Source: an uncultured Prevotella sp. (GTDB lineage Bacteria; Bacteroidota; Bacteroidia; Bacteroidales; Bacteroidaceae). Taken from it: DNA of 52,461 bases. Both the position numbers and the translations under genes were made by a program. Shown piece by piece: positions 1-7,287 of this stretch. Where the stretch lies: NCBI GenBank assembly GCA_934217675.1, contig CAKQCV010000014.1:1-52461 (forward strand), in the 5' to 3' direction. The notes beneath the pieces were generated by a model. The model was not told the DNA's origin. It made no database searches and was given only the letters and a program-made list of their open reading frames with translations. The number at the start of each line of letters is the position of its first letter. The first letter of the stretch is position 1.

Positions 1-11
1 TATGCAAAATA

Positions 12-128
12 ATGAAGGTGTATAAGAAAATACTGATTACCTTGCTATCACTTGCTGCCATGCCAGGCATGGCGCAGGTGAAGCAAGTGAAAAATCCTTA
101 TGGTTATCTGTTTTGTCACATGAGCCGT
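12..128 (+). pseudogene. 5' remnant of a secreted glycoside-hydrolase-like gene
   Basis: The first ~38 codons look like the start of a secreted protein: a basic n-region (MKVYKK), a hydrophobic core, a signal-peptidase-like site around AMPGMAQ, then NPYGYLFCHMS. That last motif resembles the mature N-terminus of Bacteroidota GH43-like arabinosidase/xylosidase proteins. After the Ser codon near position 125 family resemblance stops. The frame stays open to 374, but only as the antisense of the GNAT gene that ends at 149. I read it as a gene truncated by recombination with the incoming neighbour operon. Family assignment rests on one short motif and is tentative. Confidence 0.45.
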
Positions 129-148
129 ATAGACGCATTCTCTAATAA

Positions 149-712
149 CTATATCTCATTATCCTTGAGACAAAAACTGACAGGAGATAGTGCTGAACAG
201 CCGTTGTACTTAAACACCTTGACCATATCCTTGTCGCCACCCACGAGCTGGCTACATCTGTTCAGCATTCCGGTGTCGGTGAACCCGCATTTCTCCATGA
301 CCCTTCCCGAAGCAGAATTGCCAATGAAATGGTCTGCCCATATGTTTTCGAAATGCTTTACGTGGATACAGTAGTCAAGCATCAACTTCAAGGCTTCGGT
401 GCAGATGCCCTTGTTCCAATAAGGCTTTCCAATCCAGTAGCCCACCTCACAGTCATTTTCTCCGATAGGGATATTGCTGGTTGCATGAGTATAGTAACCC
501 ATGCAACCAATAGTCTCACCAGCCTCTTTCAAGACAATCGCCCATGTCGTGTCATTATGGAAGAAAGTCCGGATAACCTCCAGACTTTCTTCAACAGACT
601 TATGTGCCGACCATCCTGCATGAGGTCCCACCTCAGGGTCTGAGGCGTATTTGAAGAGTGCCTCAGCATCCGACTCCCGCCAGCGGCGGAGTAAAATTCT
701 TTCTGTCTCCAT
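149..712 (-). CDS. GNAT family N-acetyltransferase (RimJ/RimL type)
   Basis: 187-residue protein of the acetyl-CoA-dependent GNAT fold, closest in style to RimJ/RimL-type ribosomal-protein or small-molecule N-acetyltransferases. Visible features are the N-terminal strand TERILLRRWRESDAEALF, the central VGYWIGKPYWNKGICTEAL segment that forms the acetyl-CoA pyrophosphate loop (a degenerate Q/RxxGxG/A), and the C-terminal NSASGRVMEKCGF motif. It is the last gene of a minus-strand operon, starting 4 bp after the flavin-reductase stop. The C-terminal ~17 residues, beyond VFKYN, look unlike the family and may be sequence gained where the operon joined the truncated gene at the left edge. Substrate unknown. 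Confidence 0.85.
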   Translation of the reverse strand: METERILLRRWRESDAEALFKYASDPEVGPHAGWSAHKSVEESLEVIRTFFHNDTTWAIVLKEAGETIGCMGYYTHATSNIPIGENDCEVGYWIGKPYWNKGICTEALKLMLDYCIHVKHFENIWADHFIGNSASGRVMEKCGFTDTGMLNRCSQLVGGDKDMVKVFKYNGCSALSPVSFCLKDNEI

Positions 713-716
713 CAGA

Positions 717-1280
717 TTATTTCAAAGCCTTGCCGTCAGAGAACGCATTGCCGACTTTGCTGCCCAACTGGATATAGCCATTGTGAACAGGGTCAAAGAC
801 AATCAGTCCCATCTTCTCCAAATCAGGATTACCATCTTCTGCCAGATACTTCTCATCCACAAGGATATTGACGATTTCGGCAACAAGATAATAACCGGTT
901 TCGCTTTCATCATACTTCTCCTTGATACGGCACTCCAGCGTCATCGGGAAATCGGTGAACACAGGAGCGTTGACCATTGTCGCCTTCTCGATGTTCCATT
1001 TCGTCTTCTCCATCTTTTTCGGGTTGTTCTTGGCAGAAACAATGCCCACAAAATCAGCAGCCACCATAGTTTTCCGGGTAGCAAAGGCGACAGTAAACTC
1101 GCCGCCCAGTTTTAGGTTGTCTGTAGTGGCATGCTTTCCCATCGAGATCATAATCTCCTTCATGTCCCACTGTCCAGCCCAGGCAGCGTTCATAGCATTG
1201 GCAACTCCTTCTTTATTATATGTGCCGATAATCAGCACAGGCTGTGGTACGACCCACGGTTTTGGTGCAAAATTTTTCAT
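717..1280 (-). CDS. flavin reductase family protein (FMN-binding split barrel)
   Basis: 187-residue protein of the flavin reductase-like FMN-binding split-barrel family; members bind FMN and either reduce it with NAD(P)H or act as uncharacterised flavoproteins. Diagnostic stretches are PQPVLIIGTYNKEGVANAMNAAW near the N-terminus, GEFTVAF and DFVGIVSAKNNPKKMEKTKW in the middle, and a conserved ECRI...YYLVAEIV strand pair. Its start codon overlaps the mutT stop in an ATGA arrangement at 1277-1280, which indicates translational coupling. It sits between mutT and the GNAT gene in the same operon. The reaction cannot be deduced from sequence alone; the family call is firm. Confidence 0.85.
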   Translation of the reverse strand: MKNFAPKPWVVPQPVLIIGTYNKEGVANAMNAAWAGQWDMKEIMISMGKHATTDNLKLGGEFTVAFATRKTMVAADFVGIVSAKNNPKKMEKTKWNIEKATMVNAPVFTDFPMTLECRIKEKYDESETGYYLVAEIVNILVDEKYLAEDGNPDLEKMGLIVFDPVHNGYIQLGSKVGNAFSDGKALK

Positions 1281-1705
1281 ACGCTTTTTATTTTTGTTAT
1301 CAATTTATTTATGAAACCGCATTTCTTCACCACCTCCTTGTCAGCAGGTAGCCACTTGACAGAGTTTAGTTCATCGAGCGTGAGCCATTTGGCTGCCTCA
1401 TGTTCAAGGAGAGTTAACTCGCCACTTTTCACTTTACATAGATAACAATGCATGATAAGGTGGAAGTTAGGATAGTCGTAATGGACAGTGGTGAGCAAGC
1501 TTTCCACGGTGATTTCTGTTGCCAGTTCCTCGCGTATTTCTCTTTGCAGAGCCATTTCAGGTGTCTCTCCAGGCTCCATTTTCCCACCCGGAAACTCCCA
1601 CCAGTCTTTCCATTCGCCATATCCTCTTTGTGTGGCAAATATTCGGTTGCCGTCGTAGATAACAGCAGCAACCACTTCTATCTGTTTTTTTTCGTTTATG
1701 TCCAT
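1277..1705 (-). CDS. MutT/NUDIX (deoxy)nucleoside triphosphate pyrophosphohydrolase
   Basis: 142-residue NUDIX hydrolase of the MutT/NudG group, which hydrolyses (often oxidised or modified) nucleoside triphosphates to the monophosphate and pyrophosphate. The Nudix box is complete: GGKMEPGETPEMALQ followed by REIREEL, matching Gx5Ex7REUxEE. The N-terminal VVAAVIYDGNRIFATQRGYGEWKDWWEFPGGK and C-terminal EHEAAKWLTLDELNSVKWLPAD are typical of the MutT/8-oxo-dGTP and CTP pyrophosphohydrolase branch. It starts 5 bp after the PLD-helicase reading frame ends and overlaps the next gene by 4 bp, so it is co-transcribed with both. Exact substrate is not visible. Confidence 0.9.
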   Translation of the reverse strand: MDINEKKQIEVVAAVIYDGNRIFATQRGYGEWKDWWEFPGGKMEPGETPEMALQREIREELATEITVESLLTTVHYDYPNFHLIMHCYLCKVKSGELTLLEHEAAKWLTLDELNSVKWLPADKEVVKKCGFINKLITKIKSV

Positions 1706-1710
1706 GATGA

Positions 1711-3216
1711 TTATCCAATAGCTTTATATTGACTTGCAAAGGCATAGGTGGCTTCCGACATGGGTGTGTTCAGGTGCCACACTATCTGCATGGGCTTCGA
1801 CCCTTCTATGCTCTTGATAGTAACCTGCCCAAGATACGTGAACCCCATACGGCAACCGTAGTCGGGATGCTCCACTTGCTGGCGCACGAACAAGAGCATG
1901 TTGTTTTCTCCATTACGGTAAGCCTCGGCCTCGCGACTTCCCTCACGTACCCGGTTTTGCGTCTCCCAATGGAAGAACTCACGGTTTTGGGCGTAGTCCT
2001 TATATGCCGTCATCGAGCCCTCCTCACGCTTTTTGATAATGTCCACGTACATCGCTTCAAGCTTAATGCCTTTCAATCGCTCCACACCTTCGCGCGAAGA
2101 AGATTTGCGCTCCATGGTGGAGAGACCGAGTGCAGCCTGTATCTGTGCTTTGGAGTAGACGCCATGCAGCCGGAGCGGATTCCATGCTTTATAGACAGAA
2201 TTGTCCGCTTTCTCAGGTGCGGAACATTTATCACGAAGAATCTCAACCACCTCACGCAACTCTTGTACAAATAATGGGTCGGAGGCAAAATCGCGAAACA
2301 TCGCCTCGATGCTGGCGAAATGGCCTGCTTTGTCGTACAAGTCATAATAGAGCATCACGGCGCAACGCTTCTGTTGTTCGGAGAATGTATTCGTGTCGCA
2401 TCTGAAACCGCTTTCTATGAACTGCAACAATTGGGTGAAGTAAGAGAATGAGTCGGTTGCGAGCCATTTCTTGGTGACGGCAAACTTGATTTGTGGCGAA
2501 TGGACCGACACCTCGCTTTGGACGCCAGCCAACTGGCACATCTCACCCCATGTCAGACTGCCATAAATCTTGTGGAAAGGAATGTGGCTGTAAGCCAGGA
2601 AGCCTTTGAGCGAGAACGAGTTGTTGCACACCTTGTGGTAGGTAGCAATCTCCTTGATGATTCGGCTTCGGTTGAGACTGCGCAGATAGCCGTCTATGTT
2701 GGCAAGTATTTCCTCTTTGGCCTTTTCTTCCAGCACTATTTTGCAACCGAAAGGGGCATTGGTGAAGCCTCCCTCAATCTCTTCCTTGATGTTGCGGGAA
2801 TGTCGGCCAATGAGAGCCTCAAAGCGGTCCTTATAGCTGAACTCGGCGCGTGAATGACCTACAAAGTCAAGCACGGTAAGATGGTCCTTGCCCTTGTGCA
2901 GACGGAGTCCGCGGCCAAACTGCTGAAGGAAAACCGTAGCACTCTCGGTGGGACGGAGAAACAGTATGGTGTCGACCTCAGGAATATCCACGCCCTCGTT
3001 AAAAAGGTCTACTACAAAGAGATAGTTGATAGTGCCGGCCTGAAGCTGCTTCTTGACGAGAGAGCGATGACGGTTGTCGTCGTCACTCGTCAGCACATCT
3101 GTCCGCAATCCTGCCAGCGTGAACTTGGCGTTCATGAATCGAGCATGCGCCTTGTCGACGCAGAAGCAAAGGGCGCGGACCTTATTCAGTCTGCCGTTTC
3201 CTATATACTCTTGCAT
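1711..3216 (-). CDS. SF2 helicase C-terminal part with DUF3427 (3' half of frameshifted gene)
   Basis: Downstream half of a gene split by a frameshift at about 3210-3216. The frame opens at MQEYIGNGRLNKVRALCFCVDKAHA, which is the start of the second RecA-like domain rather than a natural N-terminus. Helicase motif V (FNEGVDIPEVD, residues 72-82) and motif VI (QQFGRGLR, 98-105) are intact. The remaining ~370 residues match the DUF3427 region found at the C-terminus of such helicases, ending in the Trp-rich IVWHLNTPMSEATYAF segment. Without the N-terminal half it lacks the ATP-binding Walker motifs. The stop lies 5 bp before mutT. Adding one A to the AAAA run at the junction restores a single protein of about 1,057 residues. 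Confidence 0.75.
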   Translation of the reverse strand: MQEYIGNGRLNKVRALCFCVDKAHARFMNAKFTLAGLRTDVLTSDDDNRHRSLVKKQLQAGTINYLFVVDLFNEGVDIPEVDTILFLRPTESATVFLQQFGRGLRLHKGKDHLTVLDFVGHSRAEFSYKDRFEALIGRHSRNIKEEIEGGFTNAPFGCKIVLEEKAKEEILANIDGYLRSLNRSRIIKEIATYHKVCNNSFSLKGFLAYSHIPFHKIYGSLTWGEMCQLAGVQSEVSVHSPQIKFAVTKKWLATDSFSYFTQLLQFIESGFRCDTNTFSEQQKRCAVMLYYDLYDKAGHFASIEAMFRDFASDPLFVQELREVVEILRDKCSAPEKADNSVYKAWNPLRLHGVYSKAQIQAALGLSTMERKSSSREGVERLKGIKLEAMYVDIIKKREEGSMTAYKDYAQNREFFHWETQNRVREGSREAEAYRNGENNMLLFVRQQVEHPDYGCRMGFTYLGQVTIKSIEGSKPMQIVWHLNTPMSEATYAFASQYKAIG

Positions 3217-4883
3217 CTTTTAAGAATAAGCCCGGTACGGAAGTCGTTCCGGGTGTAGATACGCGACAAATCAGACGGGTCGTAGCCATGTCCGCTCCAT
3301 CTTACTTCTGTCAAATCCACATTGTCCGGGATACCATAATAATAGAATGGAGCAAGCAATCCGGCATTCAAGGCAGCTGGAAGACGTATTTCGGCAGATA
3401 TGTGTCCGTCGAAGAAAACCGTGATGTCCTCCTGCTCGTTGGTACGCTCAGGGGTGGCTGTAAGTCCAAGCAGAATGTGTGGCTTGAAATAGGTCATCAG
3501 CTTGACGTAGGTAGGGGCCACAATATGATGAACTTCATCCACCACCATATAGTCATAGAAATCCGATGTGAGCGGCAGACATTCCAAGCGGTTGCGCAAC
3601 GTGTCCTTGCTGGCAAAGACATGCTGATAACTCGAAGGCTCGTTGTCGCCATCCCATATATTGCCGAAGTTTGGGTCTTCGAGCACGACGCGGAAGGTGA
3701 GCATGGCCTGACGAAGAATTTCCTGACGATGGGCAATGAAGAGAAAGTGGCAGTCGGGGTGAGCCTCCCGGTAGCGTTTGAAGTCGAAGGCGGCAATAAC
3801 GGTCTTTCCCGTACCCGTGGCAGCCACCACAAGGTTGCGGAAATGGCCGTGCACGTTGCGCTCCACATCCAGTTTCTCCAAAATCTCCTGCTGATAGTCC
3901 TTGGCACGCATAAGGTCGAGCGCTGAGAAATCAAGCAATGGAGTTTCCCAGTCGGCTCCCAAAGCCTTCTTCAAGCGTTCGTCGCTGATGCCGGGAATGA
4001 AATCCTCGAAAGTGGAGTCACACCAATAACTCTCAAATGAGTTGCGCACCTCGTCGATAACCTGCGGCAACTCAAACTGAGTGGCTTTGAAATTCCATTC
4101 CTTTCCATCCCTCAAAGCATAAAGCGAGAGGTTGCTTGAACCGATATAAGCAGTATGGAAACCCGAGTTACGAAGGAATATATAGGATTTGGCATGCAGA
4201 CGGTCCTGCGTTCCGTCATACGAAATTTTGATCTCCGTGTTTGGCAAGGAAGCCAATCGGGCAATGGCATCATAATCCGTGGCACCAGTGTAGGTGGTTG
4301 TGATAATGCGCAGCTTTTTGCCTTGGCTTGTGAACTTTTTCAAGCTGTTCCAAAGCAGATTCAGTCCGCTTGTTTTGATGAAGGAAACCACCCAACAGAT
4401 TTCATCGGCACATAGAATCTCACGGTTCAGTTCGCTCTGCATGTCGGCAGGTCCTCTGCCTCCGAAGAACAATGCGCTACGACTGAGGGATGTTATGGGG
4501 GTAATGGACTTAAGGTGTTGCTCTATGTCAGAATATTCGCAGTTGGTGCGGTCGACAACAGCTGTCAGGATGCTTTTCTGTGCGTCAATCAGATCGAGTT
4601 CCGTGTCGTCCACGTTGAATTCCTTGCCTAAGGTCTTGATGACAGAATTTACAAAACCCGTATATTTGTCGGCTTCCTGATCATCTGTCGTTCCTGCAAA
4701 TGCAACCTCTATAAGATGCTGAAGATACTTGCTGAGAATATTGACGGCGTCATCCTTCGAAATCAGTTTCTTGCCTATATAGAAACGCCCTGTGTCCACC
4801 TCGTCCAATTTCAGTTTGAAGAGGTGGTTGATAATCTGCTCATAAACGCCGGTATGAATATTCATGTCTTGCATCATAACCAT
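3201..4883 (-). CDS. PLD-nuclease/SF2 DExH helicase N-terminal part (5' half of frameshifted gene)
   Basis: Upstream 560-residue half of the split helicase. After an ~130-residue N-terminal region comes a phospholipase-D-like nuclease domain (HxK at 230-232, then GSSNLS at 248-253). Next is a superfamily 2 helicase RecA domain with Walker A (TGTGKT, 356-361), DEVHH (449-453) and TATP (475-478). It ends prematurely in LKRCKSI at a TAG; the expected continuation LKKMQEYIGNG lies one frame over. Homologues act as single-chain nuclease-helicases and occur in DNA-processing or defence-like settings; that role is inference. First gene of the minus-strand operon; a TACCTTTG -7-like box lies at 4929-4936. 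Several Met codons cluster at the start, so the exact start is uncertain. Confidence 0.8.
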   Translation of the reverse strand: MVMMQDMNIHTGVYEQIINHLFKLKLDEVDTGRFYIGKKLISKDDAVNILSKYLQHLIEVAFAGTTDDQEADKYTGFVNSVIKTLGKEFNVDDTELDLIDAQKSILTAVVDRTNCEYSDIEQHLKSITPITSLSRSALFFGGRGPADMQSELNREILCADEICWVVSFIKTSGLNLLWNSLKKFTSQGKKLRIITTTYTGATDYDAIARLASLPNTEIKISYDGTQDRLHAKSYIFLRNSGFHTAYIGSSNLSLYALRDGKEWNFKATQFELPQVIDEVRNSFESYWCDSTFEDFIPGISDERLKKALGADWETPLLDFSALDLMRAKDYQQEILEKLDVERNVHGHFRNLVVAATGTGKTVIAAFDFKRYREAHPDCHFLFIAHRQEILRQAMLTFRVVLEDPNFGNIWDGDNEPSSYQHVFASKDTLRNRLECLPLTSDFYDYMVVDEVHHIVAPTYVKLMTYFKPHILLGLTATPERTNEQEDITVFFDGHISAEIRLPAALNAGLLAPFYYYGIPDNVDLTEVRWSGHGYDPSDLSRIYTRNDFRTGLILKRCKSI

Positions 4884-4928
4884 ATATAATTATTCACCAT
4901 GTAATATGGTGGGAGTGCTTTGATTTTT

Positions 4929-4936
4929 CAAAGGTA
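4929..4936 (-). promoter_or_regulatory. -7 element of a Bacteroidota-type promoter for the helicase operon
   Basis: Read on the minus strand the sequence is TACCTTTG, a full match to TAnnTTTG, about 45 bp upstream of the helicase start at 4883. No clear TTTG -33 element is seen at the expected distance, so this is a weaker call. A short hairpin (CACCAT/ATGGTG) lies in the presumed leader at 4896-4911. Confidence 0.4.
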
Positions 4937-5085
4937 CAGCTTTTTGTTGGAATACTTATCATAAAGTTAAGAAATTTTATGCCGCTATATTTTTCCGAAA
5001 AACTGCGCTGAGATATGAGTAAGTTTAAAGTATATGTTCTGCATATGAGGATTATAAAGTTGTAGAATGTTAAAAAACGTTTTCT

Positions 5086-5129
5086 GCGTCAATATTACGC
5101 AAATGAATTTGTTTGCGTCATTTTAACGC
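5086..5129 (+). promoter_or_regulatory. pair of 15-bp NrtR-type operator sites
   Basis: Two nearly identical partial palindromes: GCGTCAATATTACGC at 5086-5100 and GCGTCATTTTAACGC at 5115-5129, identical at 12 of 15 positions and each bounded by GCGT...ACGC. Site 1 lies just upstream of the -33 box (5108-5111); site 2 lies between -33 and -7 (5132-5139). This placement fits repression of the regulator gene by its own product. NrtR-family proteins are known to bind palindromic sites and to release DNA on binding ADP-ribose or related ligands; assignment of these sites to this protein is inference. Confidence 0.6.
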
Positions 5130-5139
5130 GGTATATTTG
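5108..5139 (+). promoter_or_regulatory. Bacteroidota-type promoter of the NrtR-like regulator
   Basis: A -33 TTTG at 5108-5111 and a -7 TATATTTG at 5132-5139 are separated by exactly 20 bp, the arrangement also found before pepD and feoAB in this window. The predicted transcription start near 5146 lies downstream of the ATG at 5113, so translation should begin at the ATG at 5167. Confidence 0.7.
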
Positions 5140-5166
5140 CAGCAGAAAATTGACAAATCTCATTTT

Positions 5167-5901
5167 ATGTACACATACAAATATCCACATCCAGCTGTTA
5201 CTACAGATTGTGTAATCTTTGGTTTTGATGGCACAAGTATCAACATACTTCTCATAGAACGCGGCATAGATCCATACAAAGGTGCATGGGCTTTGCCTGG
5301 TGGCTTTCTGAATATGGATGAGACCGTTGAAGAGGGCGCAAAAAGGGAACTGCATGAAGAAACCAACGTAGAAGATGTATATCTTGAGCAATTTCATGTA
5401 TTCAGCACAGTTGACAGAGACCCTCGTGAGCGTGTACTTACTGTTGCTTTCTTTGCACTAATCAGTAAGGACAAATTCGAAGTTATAGCCGGTGATGATG
5501 CCAGCAAGGCACAGTGGTATGAATGGAATAATCTGCCATCTCTTGCTTTTGATCATGCTGAAATTATAAGAATGGCAAGGGAAAAACTTCAGGAAAAGCT
5601 TCGCATTTCTCCTATTGCATTCAAACTCTTGGACAAAGTGTTTAAAATGGACGAATTGCAACGCATATATGAACTTATTCATGAAAGAAAATATGACAGA
5701 CGCAATTTTATGCGTAAAATGGAGACGTCTGGCTTTCTCACAAAAATAGAAGTAGATGATGAGCGTTGTTGTGCGATGTCTCAATCTAAGGAAAAAGTAT
5801 CTTCTGCAGCAAGATCACTCTATGTATATTCATTTGACGAAATAGCATTCAATAAAGCTGAAGCTTCTAAAGAATGGCGCAAGTATCCGTTTGATTTTTA
5901 A
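5167..5901 (+). CDS. NrtR-type NUDIX-domain transcriptional regulator
   Basis: 244-residue protein: an N-terminal NUDIX domain (to about residue 150) followed by a winged-helix domain (AFKLLDKVFKMDELQRIYELI... RRNFMRKMETSGFL). This is the architecture of the NrtR regulators of NAD metabolism and the related AraR of Bacteroides. The Nudix box reads GGFLNMDETVEEGAKRELHEETN; catalytic Glu residues are kept but the usual Gly after EEx is Asn67, so enzymatic activity is doubtful and a ligand-sensing role likely. I chose the ATG at 5167 because the in-frame ATG at 5113 lies inside the promoter and operator. It is followed 46 bp later by an ADP-ribosylglycohydrolase, which fits sensing of ADP-ribose or NAD-derived ligands. 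Confidence 0.85.
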   Translation: MYTYKYPHPAVTTDCVIFGFDGTSINILLIERGIDPYKGAWALPGGFLNMDETVEEGAKRELHEETNVEDVYLEQFHVFSTVDRDPRERVLTVAFFALISKDKFEVIAGDDASKAQWYEWNNLPSLAFDHAEIIRMAREKLQEKLRISPIAFKLLDKVFKMDELQRIYELIHERKYDRRNFMRKMETSGFLTKIEVDDERCCAMSQSKEKVSSAARSLYVYSFDEIAFNKAEASKEWRKYPFDF

Positions 5902-5906
5902 TCTTT

Positions 5907-5921
5907 ACGCAATATTGAGGT
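5907..5921 (+). promoter_or_regulatory. possible third, degenerate NrtR-type site
   Basis: ACGCAATATTGAGGT in the 46-bp gap before the ADP-ribosylglycohydrolase gene matches the reverse complement of the 5086 site at 11 of 15 positions, including the AATATTGA core. It could be a weak additional operator or chance in A+T-rich DNA. Confidence 0.25.
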
Positions 5922-5947
5922 GAGCGAAAGTAGCAGCAAGCTAAAAA

Positions 5948-7237
5948 ATGGATGGTCCTAAAAACATTAAGAATATGAGCAAGAATAGAACAGAAAATCC
6001 TAATATTGCTTCGGGTAGAATAGATATACTCGAAAAAGATGAGATTTTTGTCTTTGGTAGTAATCTCGAAGGGAAACATCTTGGTGGTGCAGCAAAAGCA
6101 GCATATAATAAATTTGGAGCCCAATGGGGTGTAGGTGTAGGATTGACAGGTCAAGCTTATGCCATACCAACCATGCAAGGAGGTGTGGAAACTATAAAAC
6201 CATACGTTGACCAATTTATAGATTATGCTAAGGAACATCAGGCGCAGAAGTTTCTCGTCACACGTATAGGTTGTGGCATAGCAGGTTTCAAGGATGAAGA
6301 GATAGCTCCTCTTTTCAAGCAAGCTATGGCTGTTTGTAACATATATCTTCCCAAAGAGTTCTATGATGTAATAGTTGCTCCTAAAAAAAAGCCTGTCAAC
6401 GTGTACTGTCCTATGCTCATGGGAACTATATTAGGTGACATTGCAGGAAGTATCTATGAGTTTGATCCACACAAGTCAACGGATATAAACATCCAAGACA
6501 AGAGGATGGACTATACCGACGATACTATAATGACCATTGCTGTTGCAGACTGGATTCTGAACGATAAGCGTCACACCAAGAAGGGATTAGTTGAAACTAT
6601 GCAGCAATGGGGGCGCAAATATCCTCATCCTATGGGGGCATATGGTAATATGTTTTCACAGTGGCTACACAAAGACAATCCGAAGCCATATAATTCATGG
6701 GGCAATGGTTCGGCTATGCGCGTGTCTGCAGTCGGCTTTGCTTTTGATACATTGGAAGAGACAATGAAAGTTGCAAAGACATGTGCTGAAGTGACACACA
6801 ATCATCCCGAAGGCATAAAGGGAGCACAGGCTACGGCAGCTGCTATATTTATGGCAAGGACAGGTTGCTCTAAGGACGAAATACGTTGCTTTATCACCGA
6901 TACGTTTGGTTACGATCTTGAAAGGAGCTGCGACGATATACGTCCAACATACGGATTTGACGGCAGTTGTCAAGGTACAGTACCAGAATCCATCATTGCC
7001 TTCTTCGACAGCAAGGACTACGAGGATGCTTTGCGCTTGTGCATTTCGTTAGGTGGTGATGCAGATACAATGGGAGCTATAACGGGAGCCATTGCCGGTG
7101 CTTATTATAACAAGATGCCATATACTCTGTATGACTTTGGCATGAAGAAACTGCCTAAAGACATTCAAAATGTTGTTGGGCTGTTTAATAGTAAATATGG
7201 AAACAATTTCCTAAAATCTTCATTTGAATTTGCGTAA
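5948..7237 (+). CDS. ADP-ribosylglycohydrolase with N-terminal macro-like domain
   Basis: 429-residue two-domain protein. Residues ~30-145 form a small macro-domain-like module (FVFGSNLEGKHLGGAAKAA, AYAIPT, VTRIGCGIAGF) of the type seen in phage-associated ADP-ribose-binding proteins. Residues ~154-425 form a DraG/ARH-type ADP-ribosylglycohydrolase: GDIAGSIYE (163-171), the di-metal ligands TDDT (190-193), GNGSAMR (252-258) and GGDADT (369-374). It should remove ADP-ribose from protein, nucleic acid or small-molecule targets. Directly downstream of the NrtR-like regulator and probably co-transcribed. An alternative start at MSKN (5975) exists. Housekeeping recycling, phage counter-defence and antitoxin-like functions all remain possible. 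Confidence 0.9.
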   Translation: MDGPKNIKNMSKNRTENPNIASGRIDILEKDEIFVFGSNLEGKHLGGAAKAAYNKFGAQWGVGVGLTGQAYAIPTMQGGVETIKPYVDQFIDYAKEHQAQKFLVTRIGCGIAGFKDEEIAPLFKQAMAVCNIYLPKEFYDVIVAPKKKPVNVYCPMLMGTILGDIAGSIYEFDPHKSTDINIQDKRMDYTDDTIMTIAVADWILNDKRHTKKGLVETMQQWGRKYPHPMGAYGNMFSQWLHKDNPKPYNSWGNGSAMRVSAVGFAFDTLEETMKVAKTCAEVTHNHPEGIKGAQATAAAIFMARTGCSKDEIRCFITDTFGYDLERSCDDIRPTYGFDGSCQGTVPESIIAFFDSKDYEDALRLCISLGGDADTMGAITGAIAGAYYNKMPYTLYDFGMKKLPKDIQNVVGLFNSKYGNNFLKSSFEFA

Positions 7238-7287
7238 AGTGATACACGCCAGTGTAAATATTTTCGTCTGAAATTATGCTAAAAAGT

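Noticed and set aside
3195..3220. Programmed -1 ribosomal frameshift in the helicase gene
   Set aside because: The local sequence ATT-CTT-AAA-AGA contains no X-XXY-YYZ heptamer and I saw no obvious downstream pseudoknot; mutation or a homopolymer miscall explains the split more simply.
149..4883. Complete known anti-phage system such as DISARM, Mokosh or BREX
   Set aside because: Only a PLD-helicase chain resembles parts of such systems; their methyltransferases or partner genes are missing, so no named system is claimed.
5113..5166. N-terminal extension of the NrtR-like protein from the ATG at 5113
   Set aside because: That ATG lies between the -33 and -7 boxes and within an operator-like site, so it would not be transcribed from this promoter.
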